Shown here piece by piece: positions 62,101-64,000 of a stretch of 64,000 nt of DNA (position 1 is its first letter; each line of letters opens with the position of its first letter). The notes below the pieces were generated by a model that searched no databases, was not told where the DNA came from, and saw only the letters and a program-made list of their open reading frames with translations. The stretch is taken from contig NZ_SCOL01000002.1 in NCBI RefSeq assembly GCF_005503015.1, forward strand, positions 62,001 through 126,000. Direction: 5' to 3'. Source of the DNA: Bacillus sp. E(2018) (GTDB lineage: Bacteria; Bacillota; Bacilli; Bacillales; Fictibacillaceae). The position numbers and the translations under genes are program-made.

Positions 62101-63390
62101 TTAACTTTCAGAGAGAATTCTCTCTACTTCCCCTTTGAATTGATCGAGGGTTGGTTCGATTTCTTCATCATCGTACATGATCGCTTCAATAGCTGAGAAG
62201 AACTCATGCATCGTCTCTGGCCAAACCACACTCTTATTGTTGTCTACTGCATATTTCAGCTGATCATACGCTGTTTTCTTGTTCGGCTCTTTTGCCCACA
62301 GATCTTGAATTTCTTTGGAATCTACCATCTTTTCTGTGAACGGAAGGTATCCTGTTTCAACGATAAACTGTTGTAACCCCTTCGGATCTTCCATCATGAA
62401 ATCAATGAACTTCCAAGCCGCATCTTTGTTTTCAGATCCTGCAAGCATGGCAACGTTCCCGCCACCTGTTGGCGTAGCGTGGATTTTGTTCTTAGGTAGA
62501 AAAGCCGTTACATACTCAAAGTCTGTATTCTGGTTGATGTCACCGATTACCCCTGTAGATTGGAACATAAGAGGTACTTTTCCAGCAGCGAACATTTGAT
62601 TGACGATGTTTCCTGAATCCTGTGCTGGCGGGTAATAAAGAGCACCTGTTTTCTGCATATCTTTTAAGTATTGAAACACTTTAACGCCAACATCATTTTT
62701 AGCAAATCCGATAGACGTTTTATCTTTGTTAAAATACATTCCTTTTGATTGAGAGATCATGGCGATCGGGTACCACGTATCGTAAGGCATCGTAAGACCA
62801 TAACGTGTTACTTTGTCGCCTTCTTTAACAACAAGTGCATTTGCCACTTCATTTAATTCGTCCCACGTAGTAGGAACTTTTAAGCCTTTTTCATCTAAAA
62901 TCGTTTTGTTCACATGAAGAATAGGTGTTGAGCGGTTTAATGGCAAGGATACTAGCTTATCATTGAATGTTGAATGACCCATTAGACCTTTTGTAAAATC
63001 ACCCTTCTTCAAACCGCTTTCTTTTAGATAAGGTGTCATGTCTTCAAGCACTTCAGACTCTGCAAACTGTTGGACATACGAACGTTCAAGCATGGTAACA
63101 TCAGGACCTGTATTAGCTGAAATCGATTGTTGAAGCTTAGTTGATGTTTCATCATAAGCTCCTTGGAAAGTACCGACTACCTTTACTTCATCCTGGCTAT
63201 CATTGAATCGTTGAATCAACTGATCCATGAACTCGCCGTTCTTACCGCCTAATGAATGCCAAAATTGAATCGTTGCCGTACCGCCTTCCTTCGACTTCGT
63301 GCCACTGGTTTTCTCAGTTTCCCCCTGGCAGCCCGCAAGCATCATAAACACCAATACAGCCATTGCACTTAATACGTACTTCAATTTCAT
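62101..63390 (-). CDS. Extracellular solute-binding lipoprotein (UgpB-like)
   Basis: 429 residues from ATG 63390 (GGAGGG site); upstream in-frame codons have no site and overlap the permease gene. Signal peptide with lipobox MLAGC. IQFWHSLGGKNGEFMDQLIQRFNDSQDEVKV, YDETSTKLQQSISANTGPDVTMLER and PTGGGNVAMLAGSENKDAAWKFIDFM fit the glycerol-3-phosphate/glycerophosphodiester binding protein group. The phosphodiesterase next door supports that substrate over sugars. Confidence 0.87.
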   Translation of the reverse strand: MKLKYVLSAMAVLVFMMLAGCQGETEKTSGTKSKEGGTATIQFWHSLGGKNGEFMDQLIQRFNDSQDEVKVVGTFQGAYDETSTKLQQSISANTGPDVTMLERSYVQQFAESEVLEDMTPYLKESGLKKGDFTKGLMGHSTFNDKLVSLPLNRSTPILHVNKTILDEKGLKVPTTWDELNEVANALVVKEGDKVTRYGLTMPYDTWYPIAMISQSKGMYFNKDKTSIGFAKNDVGVKVFQYLKDMQKTGALYYPPAQDSGNIVNQMFAAGKVPLMFQSTGVIGDINQNTDFEYVTAFLPKNKIHATPTGGGNVAMLAGSENKDAAWKFIDFMMEDPKGLQQFIVETGYLPFTEKMVDSKEIQDLWAKEPNKKTAYDQLKYAVDNNKSVVWPETMHEFFSAIEAIMYDDEEIEPTLDQFKGEVERILSES

Positions 63391-63419
63391 AACATAACCC
63401 TCCCCATCTTTTATGAAAC

Positions 63420-64000
63420 TTATTTGATACCTGAATACACAAAAGCTTTGACGATCTGTTTGGAACATAATAAGTAAACGATTAGAATCGGAATAACCAA
63501 TACCACGTTACCAGCCATAATAATGTGCCAGTTACTGATTCCTTCAGATTGCTTTAACATGGCAATACCAAGCGTTAACGGCCGAACTTCATTTGAATCT
63601 GTCATAACAAGCGGCCAGAAATAATCATTCCAGTGACTGACAAAACTAAAGAGTGCGATTGTAGCGAGTGCTGGTTTTGCCATCGGCGTCATGATTTTCC
63701 ACATGATCTTAAATTCACTCGCATTATCAAGCCTCGCTGCTTCAATAATCTCCTCAGGAATCTGCATGAAATATTGTCGGAGCAAGAAGATTCCAAACGC
63801 GTTAGACATAAAAGGCAGAATCTGTGGAATCAATGTTTTAATCAAACCCCAATCTGCCATCATTAAGTAGATCGGGATAAAAGTTACCTGCCCTGGCATC
63901 ATAAACGCGATTAACACGAGAGCAAAAAGCACGTTTTTTCCGAAAAACTCATATTTAGCGAACGCATAGGCCGCCGGAATCATCACAAGAAATTGAATGA
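63420..64000 (-). CDS. ABC transporter permease (UgpE-like), 5' end beyond window
   Basis: The frame is open to the right edge, so the N-terminus is missing; about 193 residues are visible with five membrane segments. The cytoplasmic EAA loop EIIEAARLDNASEFKIMWKIMTPMAKPALA docks the ATPase. LMMADWGLIKTLIPQILPFMSNAFGIFLLRQYF is typical of MalG/UgpE proteins. It is followed 29 bases later by the binding-protein gene. The partner permease presumably lies to the right. Confidence 0.9.
   Translation of the reverse strand, partial: IQFLVMIPAAYAFAKYEFFGKNVLFALVLIAFMMPGQVTFIPIYLMMADWGLIKTLIPQILPFMSNAFGIFLLRQYFMQIPEEIIEAARLDNASEFKIMWKIMTPMAKPALATIALFSFVSHWNDYFWPLVMTDSNEVRPLTLGIAMLKQSEGISNWHIIMAGNVVLVIPILIVYLLCSKQIVKAFVYSGIK

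Overview
The window looks like a chromosomal segment of a Gram-positive, endospore-former-type Bacillaceae. The signs are strong AGGAGG-type ribosome binding sites with many GTG/TTG starts, lipoprotein lipoboxes, a pgsBCA poly-gamma-glutamate operon, a sacB-levB pair, a YesM/YesN two-component system and an LXG toxin. A Fictibacillus-like genus is possible but cannot be settled from the sequence alone. Both edges cut genes: a response-regulator phosphatase on the left and a sugar/glycerol-3-phosphate ABC permease on the right. No tRNA, rRNA, CRISPR array or transposase gene was seen.

Layout. 1-5.5 kb: a signalling module (REC-PP2C phosphatase, CheR-type methyltransferase, hybrid histidine kinase) and an unknown membrane protein. 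5.7-8.2 kb: pxpA, a small coiled-coil protein and glycerate kinase. 8.3-14.4 kb: a leftward gamma-PGA operon pgsB-pgsC-pgsA-ggt/capD-small protein-pgdS-like hydrolase. 14.7-23.4 kb: pssA, an ABC exporter with a candidate leader peptide, a HTH-TPR regulator, an MHYT-PAS-GGDEF-EAL protein and small membrane proteins. 23.4-26.9 kb: fixABCX. 27-28.3 kb: a TPR gene with an in-frame stop and a membrane protein. 28.6-36.4 kb: levB and sacB, then a solute-binding protein with YesN/YesM but no permease genes. 36.8-42.3 kb: an MFS transporter, deoD, a TrmB-like regulator and two DUF1672 lipoproteins. 42.5-55.5 kb: a one-direction polymorphic-toxin island, with one LXG toxin carrying an Ntox15-type C-terminus followed by about 19 immunity-type genes, pseudogenes and scars. 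55.8-64 kb: lipoproteins, a secreted 5'-nucleotidase, a TagC-like propeller protein, an MgtC-like protein, a glycerophosphodiesterase and a UgpB/UgpE-type transporter.

The two most unusual things are these. (1) Seven intergenic arrays of short cores (about 9 nt) repeat with an almost exact 21-nt period and belong to three unrelated sequence families. In one family the core varies by synonymous codons, so it looks protein-derived (a heptapeptide repeat). In another, two distant arrays share the same 21-21-21-21-19-21-21 spacing. (2) The toxin island has SUKH, YezG/DUF600, Tdi1-like, DUF6985-like, ankyrin and Imm6 families in several copies each, with inactivated copies, duplicated fragments and recurring terminator hairpins between cassettes. 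It includes Tdi1-like proteins, which elsewhere protect against Ntox15 DNases of type VI secretion.

Two RNA-level signals also deserve attention. A 12-bp hairpin sits between a strong Shine-Dalgarno and the deoD start codon and would bring them to normal spacing. An 18-codon leader ORF followed by a hairpin covers the ribosome binding site of the ABC exporter.
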